Source: Hemibagrus wyckioides
Taxonomy: Eukaryota; Chordata; Actinopteri; Siluriformes; Bagridae
Reading direction: 5' to 3'
Assembly: GCF_019097595.1 (NCBI RefSeq)
Contig: NC_080718.1
Coordinates: 12,618,657 to 12,682,656 of the forward strand
Length of the DNA stretch: 64,000 bases
This document shows, piece after piece, positions 35,101-48,800 of this stretch. Each line of letters starts with the position of its first letter. The stretch's first letter is position 1. The notes beneath the pieces were generated by a model that made no database searches, was not told where the DNA came from, and saw only the letters and a list, made by a program, of their open reading frames with translations. A program made the translations under genes and the position numbers.

Positions 35101-38100
35101 GCGGGAAATCGGGGCAGAGGGAAAATATGGACAATAACTCGAGGAATAAACTACAATATTAGTGACTTGCTAGTATGGATGTAGAGTAATGATAAAATAA
35201 ATGAATGATTGAATGGATAGCATGTGATTGACTGGATAGCATGTGATTGTTGACTCGCTCAGTATAGAGTTTATATCTTTGCACCCACCATCCAGTGGTT
35301 GCTGGGGGGTCTGGCAGGCTCCTCCAGTCCGACAGTGCTGAGCTCCTCGAAGCTGAGGTTCAAGCTGTACTGTAGATTGCTTTGGGGGGCTGCTGCGGTA
35401 CAAACAGGAGGAAGTTCAGGTTGAACCAATGCACTGCTGCCCTGTTCACTAACCCTTACACACTCCTCCTGCAGCAGCTGGCTCTCCACCTGCCGCTGCT
35501 CCAGCACCTGGGGAACAGGGCCACAGAAACAGACAAGACCACACACTCATTCACCTGGGCCTTAGTTAAAGAAAACATGGCAGAAGGCAGATTATCTGAA
35601 AGCTAGCAATGTTTCATCACTAGAGTGCTAGATTCGGTTAAGTTAAATCGGGACTTTTTTTTAATTAAAAGTGCGACACATGATAGTTGTCTGTATATAG
35701 CTATTACAAAAAAGTTCCTGTTATCACTTACATCATTAACGGCTATAGAGCTATAAACGGCTGCTCCCTTATCGGCCTCTTAATTTCTCACTCTGTTAAC
35801 AAGATAAAAATGCAGCCTATCATGCCACCAAGAGAGCAAAGACTTCCACTCTGAAGACTCAGAACACTTAAAGGAACTGCTTTACCTGTTACAAAATGTA
35901 ACAGTCTACTGTAGGCTCTTTCCCAAAAATCCTTAATAAATCTCCTCATAGAAGGCTCCAAAGACTCAGTGAAGGAAGGGTATGGATGAGAAGATTTAGC
36001 TTAAAAGACAGTGAATATTGGTCATTCAGTGTGTCTGTATATCTGTCTGGAAAATGCAAGGCATCCATAGTTGTCCTGTGTCCTTCCTATTTCCTACAGA
36101 CATGATTTAGAGCTTGATAAATGCTACTTTCTTGTAAAAGTCAAGCTATTCAGATCTTCGAGTGGATGCTGAGCTCCCACTGACAATAACCTTCGTTCAT
36201 TCTGAGAGCTGCCATCTTGGACCAGATGGCTGCCTGCTTGTTGGCAACACAACATTCGTTTGTGGTAGCACAAATGGAGATCTGATCAACACACGCTACA
36301 TGTTTTCCTGATTGCAACCCCGTGCCGGATGTTTTATCGAAAGACGGATCGGTTAAAAAACCCGCATCAGGCACTAAGAGTGGAGATAAGTCAGAAGAGG
36401 TAACAGGAGAAATTAGATTGAAACTCATCCGAGGGATAAATAACAAACCTGTTAGTTAAAGCCTCACCATTGCTTTGAAGAGATGCCAGTCCCCAAAATT
36501 CATGTTCATCTCCTTCTTCAGCTCGTCCAGGTGACACTGGCACAGGACACGACCGTTCACATTTGCCTGGGAATGGGAACATATACAACATTAAACTTTA
36601 TCTGATTATGGTTTTATCCTATTATTTGGACCTGCATGGTCTTCAGGAAAAGAAGAGGAGAGCTTGTGTTTGGTGCATGTTAGCGCATTCTGGAGGCCCG
36701 AGTGCTCACGTCTGTACTACAATAGAGATCTTTCAGTAGCTGTTGCTGCACAGCTGTTATGTTGGATAATGAAGGTCTGAAGGCATTAGTCATGTCATTG
36801 CCAACTCTCAGATGGTGATCGCAGGAAAACAAGCCGATAAAATCTGTATACACCGAGGCTGATGGTAAAGCTGGTCATGACCAAATAATTAAGGAATAAC
36901 ACACGATGGACTGTGGTGTTATAGGAAAACAATCCAGACAGGGGTGATGTGATATGCCCTGACATGCAGCAGAGGAATAATTCACCCTGGCATTGATTAC
37001 TCTTCATATAATAACACAGCCTGTACTGATATTTTGCTTAAATGAGAATGACTTGTTAAACATTACAATTTTTTATTTATTACTGTACAGCATATCAGCC
37101 TTTTGAATTATTTAACGGTATGTAACACCTGTAAGTTAATTCCTGTTCTCACTTACACTATAATCGATAAACATTAGAGTGTTTGCTCAGCAGCAGCCTC
37201 TCCCATCTCTTGTATTCTCTCTTGATGCAGATAAAAAACAAGTGATATAAGCTGATTATTTGTTGCAGCACTGTGTTGTTTTTTCCCGCTGATTGTGAGC
37301 CATACACAAATAGCGGGGATGTGTTTATTTATATCGGTTAAAGAAATGTTAAAACCTCTCACACCAATTATTCACAGACAAGGTGTTGGTGCATGTTTAG
37401 AGACATTTTAAAGATCTGGCCCACATTTCCGCTGGCTGAACTGTTACATAAATTGGTGTGGGAGTTTCCTAATGCACAGCTTCTGAATAAAAACTGTGCA
37501 GGGTTTTTCCCATTTTGTCTCAGAATCCTTTTACACACAGCATGATTACATCCATTATTACAGGTTGCTGTGAAAAGTGTGTGTGTGTTTGTGTGTGTGG
37601 AAGCTCAAATAAAGCACAGCATTAATCCTTGCATCAGTAATTAGATAGTTCTTATTTAGTTCATTGTGAACGTTTCCTCAATAGACTACTGATTCAGAAC
37701 ATTCTTTTTTTAATATTATCCTTAAAAATTTACGTTAAAATGTTCTTTATTTTAATTGTTGAGTTGTTGTAAGAAAATGACTCCGCGTTCACTAGATCAC
37801 TGGTTCTTGCTTGTAGACCAGCAGATTTTACTGCTGAATTTTGTATTATGAGACCTGGCTCTTTTACAGTCAAAGGTGCAGGATGGTTCCAGACTGTAAA
37901 CACTTTGGAAATTAGACATCCTGGAGTGTGTTTTGTACCTTTTTGATAGTGGTGATGTACTGCTCCATCATGTTAGGGTCCAGGCCTTCGATTTGTCGCA
38001 ATCTTTCACATACACCGTCGGTGCTAAGAGAGCTGAGGAGCCCAGGCGGTACTGCAGAATCAGAGCCCTACACACACACACTGGAAGTTATTTGCATAGC

Positions 38101-41100
38101 CCTAATATTACTATTTTTTCATGCATCCATGCATTACTGTCTCAGAGACTGTGTGGTAGCATATGCAATGCACCAATGATGAAGAATATAGAGTAGCAGT
38201 AGGTTCAGTGTATGAAGCCATGTCCAGTGATCAGGCCAATGCAGTGAGCTCAATAGAAATAAAACTCGCCAGTGAGCGAACAAGTGAAGGATGATACTGT
38301 AAAGCAAATGCTTGTGTATTTATGGCCCACATGCTCAACTGGCTACATCGAGAGATCCAATGTCTATCTGTTCCAACGATACACCACTCCACCTAATTAA
38401 CTTGTGTGTTTGAGTGCTCATTAGTGGAATCAGGTGGATGCATGTAGGGTTGGAATGAATGCCGACACTGCAGTTCCTTATGGCGAAGCAGGCATTTATG
38501 GCATCAGTATAAGGCATCGTGAATCAAATCAAATGCTCAAAGTCGTCTCATTAAAAAAATGGTGACATGCCGACCAAATAAAGTCTCTGATGTTTACAGA
38601 CATCAAAACAAATTGCTGTCATCTCTTTAAGCTTGCCCTTCATTGACAGGGAATGTCGAAATACTGCATCACCTCTGTGTCGAATCAGACATATGTACAG
38701 GTTTGTTGTGTGAAATCTAAAAAATCCACCTTAATTTTAATCCTGTCTAGCTAGTATCTGACAAAGACCTTTCAGAGATCAGAGGAAGATTCTGATATTA
38801 CTGACATCACTACCCAATAAAAATCTCGATCTCTAAAAAGACCTCAAAATAAACCCAGAGAAAGAACACTGCATCCCTTCTCTACTGAGAATTAAACAAA
38901 TTAAAAAGTTACATAATGATGAAAGTGTTTCGTTTAGCATGATGCCAAATTTCATTTCAGCTTCAGCTGGGCCCGCTAACTATATATTCTTAATGGCCTC
39001 TGTACGGTTAAGACTGGTGCCAGGATCATCAGCTAGATCGAACCGGTTTCTTCTTCCTATACGCACTCGCTGTCTTGGGTAGCCAAAGAGATGAGAGATG
39101 CCAAGTGCATATAATGGGTTGGTGCTGATAATGCAAGACATTCCATGAATGATTAATCACGAAACAGGCGATTTTTACTTCCGTTATGTTCACCAACAGC
39201 ACTCTGAAGTGTTAGTCTTTTTGTCCAGAGTAAGCACATTTAGAAAAAGGAAAAAAAAAGAAAAGAAAAGACATTGGCAAGAAAACTGCTCCTGAGAGGA
39301 TTTAGCATCACATGTTTAAAACCCAGAGCTCCGGACTTCAGTATGAAGAATGATGCAGTTTAGCCTTTACGCTATATTGTACAATGTCAGGAGTGGTCTA
39401 AAAGTTTTACTTCTTTTTCGTCCTAAATAAAAATCATTTTAAGACAAAAACAAAAGCCCAAGAGCTGCTAATGCACCTTGAAAATAACAGTGAAAATATG
39501 TCCAAACCAGGCCACTAACATTGTTCTGGGAACAGATCATGAAAGCTGGTTATCTGGGGACAGTAACTAGAACTGTCTCAGCAAGCCTGAATGAGGAATA
39601 AGATTTATGTTAAAGGTCACTGGTGCGAGAAGTGAAAGCTCAGTGTCCAGCTGCAACTATGAAATGTGGCCTTTTTCTAAGTTCTAGTGTACAACATTAC
39701 CAAACACTTAGAAAGAATTTTTCTTGAATGTTTGACATGACTCTATGAGAAAAGTCGTCCTGTCCAGACCTGGATGCACATGTTCTGCTTTTTTTTTTTC
39801 CTACTGAAACAGACCTGATTCACCTACCAAGCTCATCAATCTAGCTGGAGTCGGGTAAGAATTACACAACTTTTTATATCCACAGTATCAGAAATGGCAT
39901 TCTAGCTACTATATGAAGCAGCCAAAGCAAAAGAACGCTACAGATTAAAGAAAAATGCAGTTTCATGTGTAGGAGCCTGTACCTGCTTCACTCTGGGAGG
40001 CTGAGACTTTGTCTGTCCAGGAGAGCAGAGGATAGGGAGGGAGAGGAGAAAAAGGAAGAGGGAAGAGTGGTTATATTAAGACAAATGCTTTAAATTATCA
40101 TCAGGTTCAGAGGAGGATTCAGGAATGGAAATTAAGCTTGTACCACAATTCTTCGAAGGGGATGAGTGACAGCGAAACATTTACTTGTACGTTTTGTATA
40201 AAATTTGCATTAGCTACTAATTTAACATCCAAGAGACAAAAACCCCACAATATCTTAATAACAGTAATAATAATAATGTTTGAAGGAAGGGTTTAAATTG
40301 AAATAAACTGTTTCACAATTTCTTTACAAACGTTTCCTTAGAAAATATCTGTAATATGGAGGCTAATAGTAATCACATTGTTTAGGAAGATCTCCATCCT
40401 GTATCAGATGAAGCTATTCAGATTTAACATTAAACATTTTGCCATTGTTTCAAATATACATGTTTCCAATGACATGAAAAATCACATGCACTTTTATGAA
40501 ATCTTTTATAAGCTACAGTAGGGCCTTAAGGACTAGTATATGTTTTATGATCATTATATATTGTTTAACATCAAGCTTTAAAAGCAAACACTCTCCAGGC
40601 TCATATCTTGCGGTAAACACACCCTTTATAGTAAGATGAGAATAGCTGGGTAATATGGAACATGCATCCCTTGTGTGCACACATATCATTAAACACAATT
40701 ATCCGAATCGGCTCTTCCACAGCAACCCACCTGAGATGCCAAGTCTTCATGACAATGATTCAGTTAAGCAAATTGACTACATGAAGAGTCAAAGCCAAGA
40801 GCATTTGTAAAATGGGGTGCAGGTGAATACATGCTGAAGGGTGTATCTGCCCCCTGCTCACTCTGAGATGCAGCTGTTGCATTTTCAAAGCACACACCCA
40901 CCCTGGTGTGACGGCCTAGGGAAAGTGATTACAGCCAAAAAAAAAAAAACCTTGCAGCTGGACATGCTTTCTCTCTGAACATACAGCTCTGATTGTACAC
41001 TTGAATAGTTATTCCATGCATAACAAGAGAGTAAGACAAAGAGAGATAGCAAGAAAACGAGAAAAAGCGAGAAGAGCAATGCAAAAAGGCATACGGAAGT

Positions 41101-42926
41101 AGAAAGTGATCACTGAGGCACAACAGATGCCACATAACTGCGGCTAGTACCAGCTCAGAAGCGCACAAAGTCATGATTGAAACAGCATGAGGACTGTGGA
41201 CTGTTAGTAGACTTTCAGTCAGGTAACCAGGCTAATAAACCTACACTGCCTGGAGCTCGAGCTGAATGGTACAGAAGAGAACGATCGAAACACGAATACG
41301 GATGTAGAGAGATGGAGAAAAGCCGTTCGCATGGCCAACTGTGGAAAAGCAAGTCAAGGTTATGATGCACGAGCAACCAGACACGATTCCCTTTTACATA
41401 CATTACAGACCAAAAGTATGGAAGCAATTGTTTTCTAATTTTTATAGCAACACAACAAACGTATTAATATCTACCTTAATGTGAAGGAGCACAGCATATT
41501 GATGGAATGTAGTATATATGGAAAAACTTTTTGATGGATAACAGTTTATGTTTAGTACATTCACCAATTTATTCAATTATCTCCTAATTTTTCACCTGAC
41601 TTGACTAAAGCCTCTGAATGCGACACATATGGTTTTACTACTACAACTAGTTTAAATGCAGAATGCCTGCACTAAAGATTGTATGCATACATGATTTAAG
41701 CAGTTTTAGGAAAAGGTTCTTTGAGTAGCTTGTATTTTTAATTGATTTATACCTGAAGTACACCAATCAGGCATAACATTATGAGCAGCGAGAGGTGAAG
41801 TGAATAACACTGATTATCTCCTCATCATGGCACCTGTTAGTGGGTGGGATATATTAGGCAGCAAGTGTTTTTTTTCCCTCAAAGTTGATGTATTAGAAGC
41901 AGGAAAAATGGGCAAGAGTAAGGATTTGAGCGAGTTTGACAAGGGCCAAATTGTGTTGGCTAGACGACCGGATCAGAGCATCTCCAAAACTGCAGCTCTT
42001 GTGGGGTGTTCCCAGTCTGCAGTGGTCAGTATCTATCAAAAGTGGTCCAAAGAAGGAACAGTGGTGAACCGGTGACAGGGTCATGAGCGGCCAAGGCTCA
42101 CTGATGCACATGGTGGATATTTTACTGTTTGTTTGGGGTTTTATAACCAATCATGCTTCTCTAAGCTTCCGAAGATGCGTTAGTTATAGATTCAATTAAA
42201 TTCATTTTCATTTACGTAATGCATCTAAATTCAGACACTGTCCAATCACAGACAAGTCACAAAGTGGTTTAGAATTATATAAGATTATTTACAGCAATGT
42301 AAATATATTTTGTATCCCTAAGAGCTCACAGTGGAATGGAAGAAACCTTGAGAGGAACCAGATTCAAAAAGGAACTCATCCTTTTTATATATGACACTGG
42401 TTAATTGGGTTAATTATAAATAATTACGGTACAGAGGTTTAGAAGAGTAAAGGCCAACTGTATATACCCTGTTTATGCTCTTTGTATGCATGAGTGGTGA
42501 ATCATATGAAAACTAGAATTGAAACAAATGGTCTCAAATTGAATCAAACAGGGCTTTGGCTGAATGTGTGTTGTGATAATGTCACACAACAAGTCTTGGC
42601 CTGAATCTGCAGAAAATCTACAGTAAGTTTGAAAAATTGCTCCAAACTCTTCCAAATATTACTCGAGGGGCTGAAGTGTAGTTCATAGGGGCAAATGTTT
42701 AGATATGGAGCTTTGTGTAGGTCAGCAGATTTACAGCAGTTTCATCAGAAGACATGTATGGCCACTGTTTTCACTGCAATTTACTATTTAAAATATGCAC
42801 AATTTCTATTGTGTCAGTGATTGTTTTGCTTTCTGTTATCTCTTTAAAATAACATTTTCTGGTTAAGGATCTTTTTTTCAGTGTCTCTTCCAAATTTTGG
42901 CCTATAATGCATAAAAAAAGAGAGCA

Positions 42927-42964
<38 letters not shown>

Positions 42965-44091
42965 ACACTTAATGGGTACCATAAAGGGGTAGGTGAGGAA
43001 GGGGGAACCTTCGAAGGCATCTTCTCTGATAACACCCTGACGAAGAGAGACATGATGAGGGTAAAAATAGGGGTGAAAGTGAACCAGCAGAGGAAGACAG
43101 AAAGCTTTAGAATGGTGGGAGGTGTACACAGCTATACAACACACACACACACACACACACAGTAAAGAATTCTGAAGTCGTTTATGAAGCCACTTTTATA
43201 TCGGTTATTGGATGCATGTAGGTAGCAACTGAAATGGTGCTCAAACCTGAGAAAAAAAACAACCTCTAACAACACCAAGAAACAACAGAGATTTGTTTTA
43301 TGTGGTTATATACAGTAGTTCTCAGACCCCATATGAGAATGCATAGGCACTGCACATGTTTAAGCGGTCCATGATCTAATACATCAGAGTTCATGAAGGG
43401 CTTGGAAAGTAGCCAGCGTGTTGAATTAGGTGTAATGGAGATGGGAAAAAGACCAAACTGTGCAGCCAATGGTGTTCTCAAGACTGGAGCTGAGAAGCAC
43501 TTATCTACACTAAAATACTCACATGGCGCTATGGGTTATTTGTGTACTTACTAGTCCAGAGTTGTGGTCCTTAAGGAAGGCCCGTTTGGAGGAAGGGCGG
43601 GAGGGGGCATGGAGGGGGTTGCCGGGATAATGACGGGGCACGTGATAGACATGAGGAGGGAAATATGGCTATGGAGTTGGAGGAGAGAGAGGGAGAAGGT
43701 TCAGACCATGAACAAATGAGGACAGGACGGGATGGGCTATATATCAGAAAAGCAAAAAAAACCCAAATAAATAAAACGTCTACAATTAAGAACATGGCCA
43801 CAATCATTTTTCAGCCTATTCAGTAGGTTATATTGTTCAGTGTACCATGTCTGTCAAGGCCTATGGCTGTGTGTGTGTGTGTGTCTCACCCGGTTGTAGA
43901 AGGGGTGCTGTGGGCCAGTGAGACCACTGAAGTAGCTGCTGTGAGTCTGTGCAGGAAAAGAGCCGGTAGGCGAGCAGGCTGCAGGACCCTGGCCAAACAC
44001 TGAGTGCGGCCTCGCCGGAGCCTCCTGCAGGGACATTGTGGGATAGCTCACTCCTCCAAGGTGCATCTGCTCCCGGGCATCACGCACATCT

Positions 44092-44125
<34 letters not shown>

Positions 44126-45777
44126 TCTAATAGAAGATTATAATTTTAACATGTGTTTAAACGCATTCATTTACTCCCACTCATGGTTTACTTTAGCCAA
44201 ATGAAGCATAGCATTTTTAGTAAGTCCTGTGAGAAAGGAGAAAAAAGGCCTGGCTCTGTGGGCTGGTTCTCAAAACAACAAACAGTGATGACCAAACAGT
44301 CTCCTCCCAAAAGATTCAGTAGATTACTAGTACAATGTGCCAAAAAAGTCTGACAACACTTTTTTCCTGTGTGCAGTAATCATACGTTTCTGCTCGGGGA
44401 AAGAAGCAGTCAGAGTAACTCAGAAACAAGGAGGCAATTTTGAGTGATGTTTCACATCCTGAACTAAGCACAAAAGAAGCCTTGTTTCTCTCTCGTAGCT
44501 AAAAAGTGGAATCATTTACAGTTCTGGCCTGAGCTTTTGACACACCTCATAAAGGAGACTGACGCTGTGAAACATAGCACGGAAGCTTAATAACGGTTAA
44601 TAACAGGGAACGCCATCTCAATGGTTTAAAATTGGTGTCCTGTAACTAGAAACTCAGCAGATCTAGAAGATAATCGTTTTATTGCTGCTGGTAAGTGAGG
44701 TGTCTGTATACTGTACCTGCAATTATCTCTCGAAGTTTGGGGTCCAGGTTGACGGTACAGGGTAGGAACATCTCCACATCATGAACCGTGAGCACGGGGG
44801 TTCGGGAGGACAGGAATACTTCGAAGCTGCGGATGTCTCCGTCGATTTCCAGCAGGGGTTCCACATCTTTAGTGGTGGGGATGTTTTTGGAAATCCTGGA
44901 GCAAAATGCATGAAAGATTCTCTTAGCGATTTTGGTGGAAGTTAGATATCATTTTAATATGCGATGCTCAAAAACAACAACAACAACAACAAGAGTTTTA
45001 TTGGAAACTCTTACACACTAAACATTGATTTTTCAAGTTAGTGTAATTCCAACCAAATGCAGTTGGGTGTATTATTCAAATCTAAAGTGTGACCTCTGCT
45101 TCAATGCTCATCTAAAGCCAGCAGAGGATGATCTGAAACTCATGGGACAGCTACAAATATAGTAATGGTAATTGCAAAAAAAAAATGACCCTGATTAGCT
45201 CAAGCTCACTTTGAAATATTTCTGGTAACGTGACCCCTTTTCTGCGTGAACCTGAATAATACTGATTGATGATGTATGCATAGTCACTTTCTTTATTTAC
45301 AGGTCTATCGTCTTATTTAGCATAGAGAACATGTAATAGAATACAGTTTTATTGGGATTATTTACAGTGCAAAAGTAGAAAGCCTACTGAAATTTACACA
45401 GTGTGAAATAGCCATAACGCTTCTGTTCAGTAGTCAACATGCGCATGTTGATTCAGACTGCCTGCTAAAGACCATGCATCAATCTTAAGCTGTACTGCTT
45501 TAATATGTGTGCTTTTCGGTCTCTACAGAAAGTAGCCTAGAGCTCAACAAACCACAATGTCAGGCAGTATGTGATAAATCACTTTCTGGCATGGGAGTTA
45601 ATATCAGAAGATTTGCTACTGATGGATGCAGACGTTTGGTGCATGCAATATTTCTTCTTTTATCTCCCCGTCGTTTCTGTCTGTTAGGACTCTGAGGGTT
45701 AGCTCTGCTGGGTTAGGAAAGCTGGGATTTCCCATATACTAACTGGCTGGTTGGGAAGCACAGGCTTTTTTCAGTTT

Positions 45778-45809
<32 letters not shown>

Positions 45810-48800
45810 GGAACGGGCCCGGACTTTAGCACGTAGCGATTGAGCTCACCACTTAGCATGCTTTCATGGCAGTGGGTTAAGTAATCCAATTTGAGTTTGA
45901 GGCGAGCACAATGGAGCTCAGTGGTCAAGCTGACGCGCTGAAGGTGCTACTAAGCACCTGGAGAGAGCTAATGGAGTAAGTGAATCCCTAAGAGTCTCTT
46001 ACCTGCTGTGGGAAAATGTTCTTACTCTAATTCTCATTGAAAGATGTAGCTTCTGCTATATTCAGTGTAGCTGAGGTGGCTGTCTGAACCTAACAATACT
46101 GTAGAGATTCAATTGATACATACTCTATGATCCATGCTTCAAAAGCATCTTAGATATCATCAAAAATCTAAACCAAATTAGCCCATAATAGTGTAGTGAT
46201 GTACAATAGTACAACAGAGATTTTTGCCTCTTAAATAGAGAAAAACCTATTCGTTCCCGGATTATTCATTTCACTTATGGCTCGCAAGACAATTTTTAGA
46301 CAATTTCTAAAAGGGATTCAAATTCATATATATGGCCAGTCCATATATTTGTAATCTAATTCCTTCTTCTTCTGACCTCCGAGTCAAATACAGATGGCTC
46401 TGGAGCACAGTGAACTTTTCGACAGCTGTGTTCTCCAGCAGTGAATGGGTATGACATGGTCCGTGATCCACTGGGTGGGAGAGAAGGCATTAGACAAACT
46501 GCACAATGACTGGCACTGTGCTACAGCAGGCCTTTGGGTCAATGGCTCATCAGTGGATGCCGTGTGAGCCGACGGCTGACCTTCTACGCAATGACATTAC
46601 GTGGAGGTGGAGATGGGCTCTACATGAAAGGATGGGCCGAAGGACGGGGTGATGTATATCAGACACCCACAAGCACGCAATACAGACGTATGAATAGTTT
46701 GCTCGCAAATAAACTTATACAACACCACAGCGTAGGGGGTGTGGATGCCGAGTACATGGAGCCTTTAAGGGAATAAGAGCTGGTGCTTTTCCCACGCAGT
46801 AGATTAGGCAGAACTGGTGGCTTGCTTCTCCTGAAATCCAGCTGGAATTGTTTATTTGGTGTGTGTGTGTGAGACTGTGTGCGCATATATGTTTGCTCGC
46901 AGACAAACGGGAGCCAGTGACGAGAGGCTCTCAAGAGACTTCCTCTGTCACAAGAGACACACACACACACATACAAACACAGAGTTGTTCCTCTACTAGC
47001 CTGTCTCCAAAGTGACCAATATTTTTCAAGAAGTTCTTTTTAGGCACATAGTTAAATATACTAAAAACACACACCAGACTTTCCAGCAAGAACTTATGCA
47101 TATGCTCCACATTTGGAAAATGACCATCATCTTACTCACACTCTAGAATGCTAAAGGATCTCTACAGACTTTAACCTGATTGTGAAAGGCAACAATTCAT
47201 CTTTTTATTGCCATTTCTTGCACACAAATTTTTTCCACACTATCTACGTGTTCAGGAATACCAGACACTCGTCACGTAGCTCCACACTGCAAATTAATGA
47301 GGGAAAATCTTATTTTCCCTCAACAAAACATCATCATCATATAAAATAGAGGTCCTGAGAAGGAGGTTAAAAACATGGAAAACAGTAACCATTTTTGATA
47401 TATTATATATATTTTTGATTCTCTCATGGTCAGACAGTCTCATGGTCACTCATGGGCGATATGTGTGGATGCTGGCAGGTGTGGAATCCAAACACCCAAA
47501 ACACAACACTACAACACTACAGTGACTGTTATGGATGGTTGTGGTGGTGTGTGAAAGCTCCAGTAAGGCCCTTCTATTTTATCTGGCATGAAGCAAAAAA
47601 ACACAATGTCCTGACACCGGCCATATCCAAATACAACACCCAGACCAAAGCATAAACATGCCATCAGAACGCTCTAGTTCTAACAGCTTGAGCTGACAGC
47701 AGCCATACTGGCATAAACAGGGAATGATGGGAAAAGGGATGTGTGTGGGGAGGGGATTGCTTTGCTGTTGGTCAGTCACTGAGGACATATGGGTAGTTAC
47801 TCATCTTCCCCTTTTACAGATATGTGTTGGTCTTTCTTCCTTTTGCACAAGCTTGCTTTTTGCAGACTGGATTAAAAAGGCTACGCTGAGCAGCATCGTG
47901 TCTCACACTTTAGTCACATCACAAAAGCTGCTAGCGTATTGTTGAAATGACTCTCATCGTTTACTGAGGCTAAAACATGCAGAACGCTATTTATATTGGC
48001 TCGCACCAGTGGAACCCCATCCGCTTCAAAAAGACAGCATTTTTTCAGTCAATGTGGAGGAAAAGTTGGCCCAAACATCAAGTGATTTGTTCCAACATTG
48101 CTTGTGATATTTTTTTCCTTTTTGCTCTGGGAGAGATATGCAAATAACCAAAGGCACTGTCAGTCATCTTTCATGGGAGCGCTGGGATCAGCCGAATGTG
48201 AAAACATTCTTATTTTTTTCCTCTCTCTCTTTTAAAAAAAAAAAAAAGTGCATAGGCTATCTGTCTTGTAGCCGTTACATATTTAAATAACACTATTGAT
48301 TGCAGCCATGTGGTGGCTCTGAGACTAGTGGCGTGGCTGCCTTGGGTGGTTTCTGGCCTGCGTTTCTCTAAATGCTGATCAATCCTGACACTGACTGAGC
48401 CTTCTTTTCTTCCTCCTCTTCCTCTTTTTGAAAAACTCCTACACAGCAGCAGCTGACGGGAAGGAGCATAATTCTCCCACTCTTTCCCCCTCCGGCTGAC
48501 CGATTAACGTGCCACTTGACTTTGCTTCCAGCCACCCTTGTGATGATGGTGCAAGGCAAGAGCCTTTCAGCATTTACACAAGATGCCCAGACGTGCAGAA
48601 AAGCTAACGTATTCATGTTTTGAGAGTAATAAGGAGAATTCGATGGTATCGCTGCAAAAAGAGCAACGGTGGCTGAATTACACATCCTAGACTGCTGGTG
48701 GCAGCCAATGGTGGCCTAGTAGAGGCGGGACTCAGAGAGCAGCTGGCAGGCTGGCACGTGGAGCTGTAGGCGTCCGTCAACACTCCCTGGGGTGAGGAGC

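Noticed and set aside
42994..43036. Alternative donor GAAG|GTTCCC for the 57-nt kidins220 exon
   Set aside because: It would leave a 28-nt exon that breaks the frame into the phase-0 downstream exon; the GTACCC donor keeps frame and family length.
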